A DNA stretch of 64,000 bases, taken from NCBI GenBank assembly GCA_013398955.1, contig VWPU01006269.1, positions 62,001 to 126,000 on the forward strand, read 5' to 3'. Shown here piece after piece: positions 1 to 13,243 of the stretch (the first letter of the stretch is position 1; every line of letters starts with the position of its first letter). The translations under genes were made by a program, and so were the position numbers. The notes below the pieces were generated by a model that saw nothing but the letters and a program-made list of their open reading frames with translations, did no database searches and was not told where the DNA came from. This DNA is from Callaeas wilsoni. Its lineage: Eukaryota > Chordata > Aves > Passeriformes > Callaeidae.

Positions 1-3000
1 GTCTATCTATTCTTTAAATTTTAGAAAAATCTAGATCCAGGTTGAAGCTGGATGTCAAAGTGTTCTTATGTTTTCACCTTATGCAAAAGCCTAGTCTGGT
101 TAGTCTAGAGCTTGAACCAGCATAGCCAGGATTCAATTATGTCCAGTTCCTGAAGCCACATAGTGAAAAGTCAATACTTAGAACTCATTGCTTTGTTAAA
201 AAGAGTTTAAAAATATTCCTTTCTCTAGCCAAAATGAAAGGCTTTACTACTGTCACTGAAAAAACTTCCCAAACAACAGATATCAAGGAGCAACCCAGTC
301 TTAAAAAAAAAAAAAAAAAGATGCAATTAAATTTACTAAGGATGTCTGAGGAGAAAGTTGAAAGAATTTCTACCAAAAACAACATGCAAGTTTTTACAAC
401 TATTGATCATACCAATATAATTTTAACGGAAAAAAATAATTATTTAAATCAGCAGTTTCCAGAGAATGAAGCAGTTCAATGACTTATTACTATCAGCTCT
501 ACAACTGATGTTAGTAGAAACATGTAGGAGAAAGCAAGGGCATTGCTAAGAATGTATGAGAGTGGTGTGTAAGTGGAATGACTGAAACTTTGGGCAGATG
601 AAGTGATAAATGAGTTGCAGTACAGTGCTGAGAGCCAAACCAGACATTCCATGCACTGTTACAGTGCACCTGTTAAGAAATAGTTATCCCTTCCAAACAC
701 TATATGCATGCAATGGTATATAGCATTGTTTTGCAAGTAAAATTCTGCCCATGTTAAAGGACATGTTAAATGTAGAATGGCATCAGTAGGAAAGCAGTAA
801 TGACTGTAGCAGGGACTTTTCCAGCCAAAGAAACGGTGCTAGGTGTAAAGAGAAAAATGAAAAGAGCACAGCACATCCAATTAGAGAGCCGGGATTCTGT
901 CCTGTGAAGCAATTCCGTAGTGATACAGCAGGCGGTATGAGCCCTGTTTTCCAAGAGCAGCACTGCATCTCCGAGCTGCAGCTCAGCCCCGTGCTGAGAG
1001 CGGCACTTTGCCAGGAGGGCCTGCTGCACATTCACACCAGTCACACTAATTGATCCAACAGTCTTTGCTAGAGCAGTTTAAGAGAATTTAGATTCTCTCT
1101 GGATTTTGTTCTCCCTTCCCCCAGGGCTGGCAATACAGATGAGTGATTTCCTTTCGTCATACATAAAGATTTAGAGACACAACGTTTAATTGCTCTCCTG
1201 ACAATTTCCAATTTGATGAACAAAAATTGAACCAAAGCAAAAGCAAGTGCAGGAATGATTGGATTGAAAGATTATGATGAATCACTGAGTGTTGGGTCCC
1301 CTCTTCCCAGTTTTCCTGACAGCTTTCAGGAGCTAAACTACTTCTTACATATTTAGCACAGCATTACATAATTACAAGATTTTCTACTCATAAATTAAAG
1401 ACATTTCTTTCACTGCTCAAATAACTAAAACCAACTTCTCAGCAGAATCAGTAAGTTAACAAAGGTAAGAAATTAATAGGTAAAGCTGACCCTACACTAT
1501 CTTGATGCCTTTTCTTCTAAGTAAAATGTCACATTCTGCTCTACCTTACACTTATATTGGTCCCCAGTTCCATGCTATCCCACTTAAGGGGCTTCTCAGA
1601 TGATCAGTCCTCAGGTAACAAAGCACCAGATGGCTTTTATCAAGTCCTTTCCTCCCTTGAATGGCAAAAATGTGATACTACTGGCCCTTGAGAGCCAAGC
1701 AGGTCAATGGGAGGGCAGAACTCACTCATTATCTTTACTTTATACTCATTTAGCTAAAAAGGTGAGAGGATCTAAACGAGATGGTGCTATGCCTGGGAAA
1801 GCTGGCAGGGAAGGAAAACAACAGACAGAAAGCCTTGCTCTGTCGGCTCCTCTCAATCAGCTGTATCAACCTTGCTTTGCTTCTTTCCTGGGAAGATCTT
1901 GAAAACTTTAGCAAACATTACTTAGTTATCCAGGCATGCCTTCAATAAAACAGAAACCTGTACTAACTCCAGGACAAGCAGAAGCAGGAAATAGATGTGA
2001 ATTTTGTACCCTTAATTTCATCAGAATTAAGGGCTTAGCTAGTCAGAGGAAGTGGTGAAATTTCTTTCCAGATCCAGTGTGTGACTGCTCATATTTAGGT
2101 TGTCTAAAGATAGGAGTCTCTATCCATTTGACCTCCAACAGCGTATTTCTGAGGACGAGTTGGCAGGTGTGACACAACGCCTGCATAAGTCTCATGTCTC
2201 TTGTAGCAGCCCATGCAATCTCAAAATATACCGGACAGTTTAGCATAGGTGAGTAGCCCAGATCCTTAAACTTATTTGTTCATCACGTGGTTTTCTATGA
2301 GAGCTACGAGCAGCTGTAGACAAGGGGAATATAGTCAACAGAGAGGAAAGGGGAATTCAACTCTCCCTATAGTACTGGCCCACCTGAATTGTTCTCTCGG
2401 CTTCAGTGACCACAGCGATCAGATCTTTATGCAGTCTTGGAGAGCTCTGAAAACATTCTAAACTATTCTTAAGTTCTTTATAAATATTCTTATAAATATT
2501 CAGACTCTTTCCCTTGAAAAAGCATATAATTTCATCCTATAATGCCAGGCCTCATTTTTCACCTACTGTGAATAAACCGATTATTTGGGGATATCATAAA
2601 TATATCAAATATAACAAAAGACAGTATTTTATTTTTACAAGAAGTAACAAAATGCATTACTTCTGGTTTTGGTTATGAATTTACTTCACAGTGGAACCAG
2701 CCAGTTACTGCCATTGCTATATTCGAGGTCTTGAAGAACAGGGTAATATTTAGATTGCTGACATCTAATTTTGATAAGACTCTTTTGAACTTGGCTCAGA
2801 GAACTAATAATTCCAAATTTTTGCTGAAAAAGAAAAATTTGAAAGTGGAAAATCCCCAATGGCTGAAAAAAACAATCACAGATATAATTTTGAGAGACTC
2901 GAAGATCAGGTCAGAAAGCTTTAAATGGGAGACAGGAAGCTTAATGTATATTTTCATAGCAAAATAATCTCTTGTAAATGCAGGACCAGCCAAAATCAAA

Positions 3001-3373
3001 GTAAAGTAATCTACAACAAAGGGAGGGAGTGAAAGACATGATTCAATGGAAAGGAAAACATTTATATGAAAGAGGAGTCAGGGAATCATGAAAGGATGCT
3101 GTCTTTGGCCAAAACTCCTGGAGTGTTGAGAGGAAACTGCGATAAATAAATGTAAGTGTGCTCATTGTTTTCTACAGATCTGTGCACTTCTCATGCTAAA
3201 AAAGAACAAAGATGCCTAGAAAGATATACATTTGCCTGCAAGTTGTCTTAGCCTAGTTTGGAATTAAGCAGTAAAATAGAGCATCTAGAGATCTGTTTAC
3301 GCTAGCGTGCCTTGTTCTCCAAGGCCAGATGGAATGGCCCAGCTCACTTTGTGCAGTTAAACCCTTCTCAGAC
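1..3373. other. Noncoding AT-rich stretch, no gene recognised
   Basis: I see no coding exon, RNA gene or recognisable transposon here. Short open frames occur on both strands but none has a recognisable protein pattern or convincing splice signals. The only simple structure is a 17-base A run at 303-319. The stretch is best described as intergenic or intronic DNA. Confidence 0.6.
303..319 (+). repeat. Poly(A) run, 17 bases
   Basis: This is an uninterrupted run of 17 A. I saw no retrotransposed gene body or LINE immediately upstream, so I treat it as a simple homopolymer rather than the tail of an insertion. Confidence 0.8.
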
Positions 3374-3379
3374 CCAAAG
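3374..3379. repeat. Target-site duplication, left (CCAAAG)
   Basis: This 6-bp copy pairs with 3949-3954. It lies directly against the first base shared by both LTR copies, which defines the insertion edge. Confidence 0.85.
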
Positions 3380-3948
3380 TATATCAGTACGCAGGCACGC
3401 TGGCTGGGCCGGGAGAGCTGCAGCTTGTCCAGAGGTGCCCAACACGAGAGGAGGACGCTCTGTGGCACTGTGTGCCTCGCTAGCAGCTCCCTCGCCCGTG
3501 AGGTGGAAGGCACGGAGCCACGCGCGCCCGGGGCTTATGGATTGCCCAAGCATAGCCAGAAATTACTGAGCAAGGTGGCCCTTCGGTCGGTATTCCAAAG
3601 GTTTATTGTAGAGACTCCCTCGAAGGGATCCAGACACGAACAAAGAAGGCAGTTCCCGCCAGGATGCATTTGAAAGGGGTACCAAAAAGGAGGCGGGGAT
3701 GGCATAGCAATGACCTATAGGAAGAAGGGAAGGGCAGGACAGGTCTGGTTACCTTTCCTTAGGAGATACAAGGGGTGTCTGTCCACTGTCAATCAGACAG
3801 AGCGAGCCTACATCAGGTCACAGGAATTCAATGGGAGAAGTCATTCTCACAGAGGGGCATTTAAACTTTGGAGCCAGCCCAGCAAACCTCTTTATCTGGG
3901 CCATGTGGCCCCCTGGGCATTCCTGTGGTTGGTTCAGTCACCACAACA
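3380..3948 (-). mobile_element. Solo LTR of an endogenous retrovirus (copy 1)
   Basis: This 569-bp element shares roughly 90% identity by eye with 50228-50794. It is flanked by the perfect 6-bp direct repeat CCAAAG (3374-3379 and 3949-3954). On the minus strand it begins TGTTGTGGTG and ends in CTGATATA, with an AATAAA polyadenylation signal in its second half (plus-strand 3602-3607) and a decayed TATA-like sequence before it. That order (TG start, TATA, AATAAA) is that of an LTR read on the minus strand. No gag, pol or env sequence adjoins it, so it is a solo LTR left by recombination between two LTRs. A 6-bp duplication is typical of class II (ERVK-like) elements; that assignment is inferred. 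The family name was not determined. Confidence 0.85.
3602..3607 (-). promoter_or_regulatory. LTR polyadenylation signal AATAAA (copy 1)
   Basis: AATAAA on the minus strand, at the same internal place as in the second copy (50450-50455). It marks the expected R region of the LTR. Confidence 0.7.
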
Positions 3949-3954
3949 CCAAAG
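3949..3954. repeat. Target-site duplication, right (CCAAAG)
   Basis: This is the right-hand copy of the 6-bp duplication, directly after the shared CACCACAACA end of the LTR. Confidence 0.85.
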
Positions 3955-6900
3955 CAGAGTGGTCACTGCCCCGCTGTGTTCCCAGGCAGCCTGAGATGGC
4001 TGTGACCAGAGACATGGTGCTGAGCCCAACCCTGCTTCACTCACACCACCCACACACCTAAATGACCAGGAGAGTCCCGGAGAGGTGCTGAAATTACCAG
4101 AAAATGCTAAACCATGGGTTCAGGTGGGTGAAATAAAGGATGATTTTGGTCCAGATTTACAAAATGTGTAGCAATCACTTATCTGCGAATATTTTCAGAC
4201 CTCATCATATCTTCATTAATTTAATGGCACTAAAATAAGGCAAGGTTCTGCTATTGGGGTGGCTACAGGAGTGGCTTCTCTCAAGAGCTGCCAGAAGCTT
4301 GCAGAGCCAGCAGAGTTTACCTGGCAATGTTTACCTGGCTGGAGCTGAGCTGGTACTTGTACATTCAGTCAGACTAATACTGACTGATTTTTTTTCAGCT
4401 GCTTTCTCAAAAAAAAAACTAAAACCAAACCAAATATTTATTATTTTCTTTGATGGAGATTGATTCAGGGATTGATTACATATGGCTTTATATCAGATGA
4501 AGATCTAAACTATGTACCATTGCAGGCAGAATCCAAATCCAAGAGGCAGTGAAACCCTCCTCTCTTCCAACAGGTAGATAAAATTATTGTGCTGCTAACT
4601 TTTTGGCACAACAGGTCAGGTCTTGCTGTAATCAGAGTTCAGTGGCATTGAACTGTTCTCTGCAATTCTTCAACTCATAGCCAAAGGGTACAGTACTTAA
4701 CATTTTTTTTTCCACACCAGTATATATTATATCTTTTTAGTTAATAGGTGGGAGCATCTTACCTGTCCACAAAGCCACAGAACATTTAATTCCACAAAAG
4801 CAACAGGAGCCCCAGGTATCAGCCTTCTTTTTATCACTGTTCATCTCTGTGCCAGATGTAGGTGAAGATTGCATGCGTAATCCTGCCGTTGCTCAATTGG
4901 CTGGCAGGTTTTTTCCGGTCTTTAGTGAGGAGGCTCTCAGTTTTGGAGAGGGATGCATGGGGTGTTCTGATAAAATGCTGTGTTGAGTTACAAACAACAG
5001 CAAGAGGGAGAAGGCAGTGGGGAAATTGGTAAAAGGACATTAACTTTTGTAATATCACCCAAAGATAGAACTTAGGAGTGTAAACCATCAAGTCTTCACT
5101 ACAGTGAAACGAACCCTGGATGTTTACCAACCTTGAAATAATTCAGCTATCTCAGTTGTCTTTTATAGCATGAACCCTGTGAGCAAATGAAGAAAAAGAG
5201 GCAGGAGTAGATTTAAACACTTTTAAAAAATTTCTAACATTGCAGTGAAAATATATAGGTTGGTTTTTTTTGCTTCAATGAATTTCCTTCCTTTTTATTC
5301 ATTGCGTTAGAATAAACTGGAGCTTGATATTTTTCAATTAAAGAAAAATATATTATCATTTGCTGTCCCTTTATAAGTTCTGTGTGCACATGGAATAATA
5401 TGTTTACAAACCAAAGCAAGTAGATCTTTTAAAAATAATCTGTCATCCTGTAGTATTCCTGATAATATTTTGATTCAAACTCAATTCATCCTGATCTCTC
5501 TCATTATTCACTGTTGAACTGTTTAACTCCAGATTTGAAGGCCAACTGGCATGCAGAGTGCAGGGAAAGTATTATTTTCCTGCAATATAAAGTTGGATGT
5601 CTCACTTTCATTACTCTCTTTCACACCCGAGATAAATCCTGAGCTCTGCCAGAGTGCTCCACATTGATTAAAAAGCAAAAAAAGACACCAAAAAAAGGGC
5701 AAATGAAAGATTTCTAGCAACATGTATTAAGAAAATCAAGGTAATACTTTTATATTTTCTAGCCCTTTGAAATCTTTGCTGTACCTCCTCTTTTGTAAAA
5801 TAAGATAGTTTTTAAGGAAACAGAGAGAATCTCAGTTCCATTGAGATAAATTGTGGCATTCTAAATAAATTTGCCAAGGGCAATGTTTCTTGGTTACTGC
5901 CATTTCTATCAAACTTTCTAAATTACCTTTTTGCTAAACAAGATGACTGCCTTCAGCAGGAACAGTTTTCTGAAGTCCCCCAGCAAAAGCAGTGTTCCTT
6001 TGTAGAGAGTGTATACATGCATACTTGGAAGCTTCCCACCAAAGTTAGATAAAATCTGCTCTTGATTAAATAAATAAATAACATCTGCTGAAATCTTAGA
6101 ACAAGCATGACAAACTGCAAACTGAAACACTTCCACATACTTGGTGATTTGCATCAGGCACATCAAGCATTACCCTATCAGTAGTTCTGAAAATAAGGGT
6201 CAAATTCAGCCAAGTGAGGATTACAACCAGAAGTGGGAATTAACAGCAGAAGCCTAGAAATTGCTGCTATGTATGTTAAACCTGGCTTGTATTTAAAGAT
6301 GGTTTTACATGCTGACCAGTGTAGATTTCTTTCTCCAGACTCTGTCTTCTTGCTTTAGAATTTTTTTTTCTCCAGTTCTTTAGTTCTAGGCTTTTTACTT
6401 ACAGGCAACACTTAATATATTCGGAATGCAACTTAGCCTCTTCTCTGATTCACCCAGTTCCCTCCTCCCCAGATAACTGAAAGGTAATACCTTCACAAAA
6501 GCCTCCCCTTCTGCCCTCCATCCAGCACTAATTATCAAATTTCTTCTCTTAGTTACAATGGAAAAATAATTATAATAACCTAGCCTTTCTCGAAATATGT
6601 TATTGTTTTTAAGAGTTTTTGCATGTATGTGAGAGGAGATGTCTCTATTTTTCTCTTTTGTTCCCAGGGCATTAGAACATACAAATGAGCAGTACTGACA
6701 TATTTGTCTGGATCTATCAAGTTACAGTTACTGGTACAAGTCGTCTGTTGTCTATAGGACATCAACATATGCTATAATTATTGTTCCATCCCTGCCCTCA
6801 AGAGTGAACATCTGCTCCTACCCTACCATCACAGTTTTAATCTACTTGTAGCTCCTGTTTCCTTGAAGAGTAATCCAAATGAGGCAGACTCAGTCTTTTA

Positions 6901-9900
6901 CTTTTCTGCAGTCTTTTAATAGCTTCCAGGCTTTCACCAGAGTGAAGAGAATACCTCGAGCTCCCACCAGTATTCATTTAAAGGAAAAACTGAATTCCCT
7001 GTAGCTATGCTTGTGCCTGTAAGCAGATGGAGTGAGGTGGGAATCCAACTTTCTCACAGGCACAAACACAGTAACGGCAAATTGAATTTGCTAGTCAAGT
7101 GGTGGGGGTGACACAGTTCTCAGAGAGCAGCTACAGCCCCTCTTCAAACTGCGTTGAGTGGGGAGCCACAGGATTTGCATCCATACTAAGTGTCCTCCCA
7201 CCAGTGTGCAGACATCCTGCTCTACTGCAGCCTTTCCCAGCTGTGATGGATGGCCCCCATTCGCCCATTCCACCCCAACTCACCTCTGTGGTTTATACAC
7301 TTTGAAAAATTTTTTGTCTTAAATTTTTTGTTTTAAACTTAGACCAACCAGTGGTGTCAAATGGCATTTTCTCTTTTGTTATTGTTCACCAGCCTCTTCT
7401 CCACTGCTTTGGAAGTTGGGTTTGGAATCAGTCCTCATAAGAACCAAGTCTCCTATGCAAATTTCTGCATTTTAACTTAAAATTGGTCTCTCATAATGAA
7501 CCTCATACACCAGCAATGAAATAAAGCACCAGTGACAATTTCAATACCATATATTAATCTTTTTAATTTCTTGGGAGTGACAGCTGTCTGTGCTTGGAAG
7601 GGCTTTTCAATGTTACACCGCATTTTATTGTCCTCTTTGGAAATACTGTTTATCTCTTGCTTTACAGTAAACTCTTAATGATATACTAAACAGTGGAAGA
7701 AATAATTCCTTTTAATGTTTCGTAATAAAAATACACTTTTTTGTTCCTGATGATAAAGACTGAATCAAAGGTACTTGCAATTTTAAACCATCAGATATAA
7801 CTCTGATATTGACTTAATTTCTCCTGCATTTAGACCTCAGTTATACTTCACGAATGTCCTCACCACCTTAACTTAAAATGACCTGAAAAGCTTGTTTTGA
7901 GAAAATTAAAAAGCTGATTTTAACCTGTTGTTAAAAAAGCATATATGATTACACCTCTTCAAGTCAATCTCTTAGTTTGTCCCCTGCTTCAGACCTCTTA
8001 GCCAATTTCAACAAACTGTGATAGGAAAGGAAAAAGTTCAAGGGTATTAAATTCGTACTTACTTCCTATAAGTAGATACCATACAGAGGAAAGAGACAGA
8101 CAAATTAGAGAGATCACTGAAGAAAAAGAGGTGAGGTACAAGACAAGCGGCCACATGGCAAAGAGTCAGGCAGCAGAATGCCTGAAGTTCTGCTGCTTGT
8201 GGAACAATTTGTTTTTCAGAAGAACCCCAGAGTGCATTTTAGAGGATTTTGACACAGCAGATTTTATCATGATACACCTAGATCTGGATACACCTGGCAC
8301 TGAATGGAGGCACTGAGAAATTAGGAGGATGGTGGAGTGACACAAGACTGGTCCTGGGGGCAGTCTCAGAAAGATATCTGCCTCAAGCTTCCCCTGCTCC
8401 CTATCAGAGAAAACGATGACACTCGAATGCTGTGCCTGCCTTGCATGAGCCATGTCCACCCTTCCCGTGTGGCCCCATCAAACGCACATCAACACTTGTC
8501 TGAAACGGGGGTCCTCATGCCATTCCTTTGTTACCTGCAAATAGTTGTTAACTGGACAAGCACTTGTCAAGCCAAGTTTGAATATTCAGCCCTGGTCACA
8601 CTGAGCTAACACAGCTGTGATATATGCACAGCACAGGATGCTACTTCAGGTCACATCCAAGCAGGCAGAGGAGTGGTGAGGTACAACCTGCCACGACATG
8701 ACACCACCATCAATTCCTAGCAAAGAACCTGAATATTTCAGAAGCAGCATGTAGAAATTAACATACTTCTGAAGAGAAATGTTTGCAAATCCTAAAGAAT
8801 ATTCATGGAACACAAATAATAAGAATACAGGTTGGTGGCTGGTAAATTTACAAGTTTTTAAATCACAGAGCAAATTCACTGCCTAAATAAAAAAGATTGC
8901 ATTTCAAGTAGCTCCTGTGTGACCTCTGTATTTGCCCTCTCATTACACCCTTGCTGCATTGGTTTTCAAACTAATGTTGAATTTGCTTTTCCTTGAAAAG
9001 AACCCAAACCTAAAGCAAAGAATAATTTTCAGCATATACAGCTGGCTAGACTAGCCTTAGCTAGCACAAAGGAGATAAAAGATATAAAGGATTTGTCAGT
9101 AACAGGAAAGTTTATGGATTCCCCTTCCTCCCCCAAGATTAGGAGTCAAGAAAGTTCAGAGGAAGTCAAAATTGTCTTAGTATTTCCTTGCAGAACTTTC
9201 ATATTTCCTAGTCCTCAGATACCTCTTGCTCTCAGAGAAAAACATATGCTTCTCATCCTAAACCAAATAAGTCACAAAATAGGAAAATACTGCTGGAAAT
9301 TCTTGTGTTTATGACTTTACACCAGTTGCATGCTAGTTTAACCTGAGCATTAATTGTCCAGTGGAACAGAAATAATGTAAATGATTCCAGAAATTTGTTG
9401 GAAATATAGTGATTGTATGCACTTTTAATATATTAAAAGTTTTCATTTCAAACCAGAAGAAAAATATATTAAAAAAAATCAAATAAAACAACTTTCTGCA
9501 TCCTCTGAAAAGACTCTGATTTTATCCGGATTAAAACATGGTATTTTGTTGGGCTAGTTTCTTGGTGTATTTGTACTTGGTGGGTTATTTTATCCATTGC
9601 CTAAAATGAAATTACTTTCAAATATCAGAACAAGGTGTTTAGCAGAGTCTTTAAAAAAAAAAAATAAAGGAGGACAACTGAAGTCATTTTAACAGTCTGG
9701 AGATAATTTTTTGCATAAACAAATTGGATTGCTCTTTTAGGACACACAAATGGTAAACTGCTGAAGATTTGCGTGCTGAAGTTTCTCTTGCAGTCAGGGA
9801 GCTCTCATACTGAGTCCTATGTAAAATGGGTCCTTTACAGTCTGGATACCTGTTATGACTATCTTTAAAAAATATATTGTAGAAGCAAAAATATATATAT

Positions 9901-12307
9901 TTCAAAAAATTATGTGTTGGAGGTGAACAGGAAAGATTTGCTAAATTCTTCCAACTAAGGCCATTTGAACTTCACTTACACTGTCAGATGTTCATGAATA
10001 CTCTGAGAACTGCTTTGCAGCCTTGATGTTTGCTCTCAAAAATTCATTCGACTTTGAAGTTATTTCCATTAAACTTGTGTGGTCTTGGGGAAAATTTCCT
10101 GCTGGTACAAGTGCCATGGTACGCTGCTCTTTTGCTACTCAAGGGTTAGAACTTCATTCTCCCAGGAATTACAAAGGATGGAACTAAAGAGAGGTATGAC
10201 AAGTGCTTAAAATGAGAGACAAATACAGTAGTCAATGGCCAAATAAGATGGAAATAATTCTAGGGCTGAGAACCTGAGCTGTATATACAGACACACATAA
10301 ACATACAAACACATGAAAATCTTTCATTGCAGATACAAAACATTTGCAGGTGGCCTTTCTGGATCCTCTGCAACATATGGGTTCAAGCATTTTGATGGTA
10401 GAACTATGGTGCTGTATATTTATATGAAGATTGTTCCCAGGCAAGCCATTAAAAAAGTTTGATTTTTTTTCCTGGATTTTCAACATGTATAGGATCATTC
10501 ACTTTAATCACTCCAGAAACTTCTCAAACCGGCTAGACTGTACAAGTAATACATAAACAAGTGTTCCCTTACCTTAAAACCTATCATAAAGTGTTTGTCC
10601 TGAAAGATGAATATTCTTACAACTCAGAGATCACCATACATGCCAATAAGATGTAAAAGTAGCAAACACAAACTGCAAAAATTCTCAGACTCATGAAAAG
10701 TGCTAAAACGTTCTCACATATCACTGAATTATCCCGCACATCAATTGAAATCTAAATCCTGCTTCCTCCTTTCTCTGCCCTTTTCTCTATGTGCCGTGAT
10801 AGGCCCTGCTCTTTTATCTCCAGAGCGTTTCCCTTTTCTATGTTCTTCCTTCACTGCAGAGGAGTAACTTCCCTCACACATTTCCTTTTTAAAATGCCAA
10901 GACTTGGTTTACACTGAATAAGGATGAGGAGCATGATTAACCCTGTACTTGCTATAAGGCTTCAGCTAACTTGCGCCTATTATCTGTCTGAGCAAGAATA
11001 TCCTCTTAGCTCCACCAAATACTGGAGTGAAAGCTTGGAACATGTTCCATGTTTGCTTTTATTCTTTTCAGAGTGTTCATCAAATAGAGGTATGACTTGA
11101 GAGGTTCTCTTGCAAACCAAGGAACTTTGGAGTTGTAAAAGTCACAACAGATGGAAAGAGACCTGAAAATAATGACAGCTGATTGCCTTTATGGTTTACA
11201 GAACCTTTCATGAAGGAAAAGTATCACATGTGTTGAGAGCAATAATCCATCTGTGGAATAGAGCTGTTTTGAGGGAAAAATGCAGCTAGAGTATTTTGTG
11301 AATTTTTCTGGCCCAGTTAATAAATTAGGTGGGGACACTGGGATCCCAGGTTTTCAAAGAGGGGAGGAAAGATCTGCTTACTCTGTACCTGAGTCTTCTG
11401 CCTTCCCTTATTCCTTAAAACAAATGGTGTATGGCCTCTGCAGCTCATCCTGCAAGTCAGCCTGTTTGACTTCTCCATCTGATAACCAAGTGTCTGATAA
11501 TCAGTTCTAAGCCAAAGGATGAGTGTCTCAACCACTGGAACTGGCTTCACTAGCTGGTGAGCTCTAACCCAAACAAGACAATGGCATGTAGGCAACACAC
11601 CAATTTATGTGTGACTAGGAATATCTCTTAGTACAAGTGGTCAGTGGCTTAGAAAAATGGGACACCTCTGTCTGAAAACAGAAGACTATGATTCCATGTT
11701 TAATTGAACTAAGTGTTCACTTCAAAATGTGCTATAAACCTTTGAAAACAGAAATAAAGGCACTCAGTAAGAGTTATAGTAAAGAGCTTTATGTTGCAGT
11801 TATGTCAATGGTTTTGGTGCTCTGCTAGACACACCTCTAAAATGTACAATTGACCAGAAATGCCAAGAATGCTCCTTGCCTTAGGAGAGGAGTAATGTGT
11901 TGTATAGAGGGATCCACTCTGGAACCAACCAGGAAAATAAGTACCCAAACAGGGATCTCAAAGAGAATTGTAAAACCCAACAAAACAGGTAAAGAAAGAA
12001 TAAGTAATTAAGAACCCATATTTATTTTAAAGTTCTTTTAAGTTTCCCCCCACCATTTCCTTATTTTATAACTTCTCATTACACAGATATAAATGACAAG
12101 GAGAATTGCAAAGTTGTGCGAAAACTGTTGGAGAAAAATCTTACCCACACTAATGAACTGCTGTAAGTCTTGCACCACACTGAATGACAGAATGACAAAT
12201 AAGAATTTCTCCTTGCATCCACAAGTTATTAAGAATAGTCTTCCATCAAATAATACAAATAGTTTGACACTATTTTGTTTGTAATTTAAAAAATAAGCAT
12301 TTTAAAG
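3955..12307. other. Noncoding AT-rich stretch, no gene recognised
   Basis: About 8 kb in which I recognise no exon, RNA gene or intact transposon. A minus-strand CAG|GTAAGA donor-like sequence lies at about 4758-4766, but no acceptor with an open frame precedes it. Short A or T runs and an ATAA-type run near 6069 are the only simple repeats. Very old transposon relics may be present but could not be recognised by eye. Confidence 0.55.
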
Positions 12308-12806
12308 GGGTCCCCAGCACCCGAAGCACATTGATCTGTTGGAGTAATCCACCATGGTAATTAGAGAGATGGAGCACCGCTCCTACGAGGAAAGGCTGAC
12401 AGATTTTGGATTGTTCAGCCTAGAAAAGAGAAGGAAGGCTTCGAGGTGATCTGATTGCAGCCTTCCAGTACCTGATAGGAGCCTGCAAGAAAGATGGAGA
12501 GAAAATACTTACAAGGGCATGTAGTGACAGGACAAGGAGGAATGCCTTCAAACAGTAGCCATTAAGCTTACTTCAAACAGTAGATTGAGATTAGATATTA
12601 GGAAGAAATTCTTTACTGTCAGAGTGTTGAGGCACTGGAACAGGTTACCCAGAGACGTTCTGGACACCGCATCCCTGGGAGTGTCCAAGGCCATGTTGGA
12701 TGGGGCTCTGAGCAACCTGTTCTAGTGTAAGGTCTACCTGCCCATGGAAGGGGGGTTGGAACTGGATCTTTAAGGTCCCTTCCAACCTGTGATTCTATGA
12801 TTCTAG
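12308..12806 (+). mobile_element. CR1 LINE 3' fragment
   Basis: The sequence follows the avian CR1 3' region: a GAGGAAAGGCTGA-type segment near 12388, a segment around 12600 of the 'agaaattctttactgtcagagtg' type, then GGTCCCTTCCAACC and the terminal octamer repeats GATTCTATGATTCTA at 12791-12805. CR1 is the dominant LINE of birds and reptiles; copies are usually 5'-truncated, as here. It lies in plus orientation and contains no intact reverse transcriptase. Divergence is moderate, with many substitutions and small indels. Confidence 0.92.
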
Positions 12807-13040
12807 CCATAATAGATCATAGATACCTTTTATTCTGGTATAATTGTGTGACAATATTATCACAGTTTTAGTAACAAGAAAAATAATATTGTAATATAAG
12901 CTGCTACATGAAGATATTTTGACTGCTAGCCATCAGAGGTTCATAAGACCTACACGACAATGTGATGACAATCAACAAGTCACTTCTGTTAATCACCAGT
13001 GCAGTAAAGCTCTCGATACTCTCTCTCACTGTACCCTTCA

Positions 13041-13243
13041 GGATAAAACGTCCTTCGCGCAGCTGGATAAACACATCTTGTGAGGGGTGAGCAACCGTCT
13101 CACGGGTAGGGCATGAAGTGTTACAGCGAATGGAGCAACATCACACTGGTGACCTGTCACTAATGGGGTTCTGCAGGGCTCCATCCTCAGCCCCGTGCTC
13201 TTCAATACCTTCATAAATGACTTGGATGCAGGACCGGAAGAGT
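13041..13243 (+). mobile_element. CR1 LINE fragment from the reverse-transcriptase ORF
   Basis: Translation from 13168 reads [20 protein letters not shown], which matches the conserved CR1/LINE reverse-transcriptase block normally written PQGS...LFN.FINDLD. The preceding bases also follow the CR1 ORF2 sequence (a 'ctggataaacacat... gggtgagcaac' type segment). The piece starts and stops abruptly and lacks the 3' tail, so it is an internal fragment. It sits about 235 bp beyond the end of the CR1 at 12308-12806, in the same orientation. In CR1 the RT block lies upstream of the 3' tail, so the two are not collinear and are probably separate insertions. Confidence 0.85.

Noticed and set aside
3253..3673. 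Several open frames across the LTR at 3.4 kb, also repeated at 50.3 kb
   Set aside because: They arise because the LTR is GC-rich; they do not resemble retroviral gag, pol or env and are not conserved in length between the two copies.
4758..4860. Minus-strand CAG|GTAAGA donor preceded by a short open segment
   Set aside because: The donor is perfect but no acceptor with a polypyrimidine tract precedes it and the frame meets a stop after about 28 codons.
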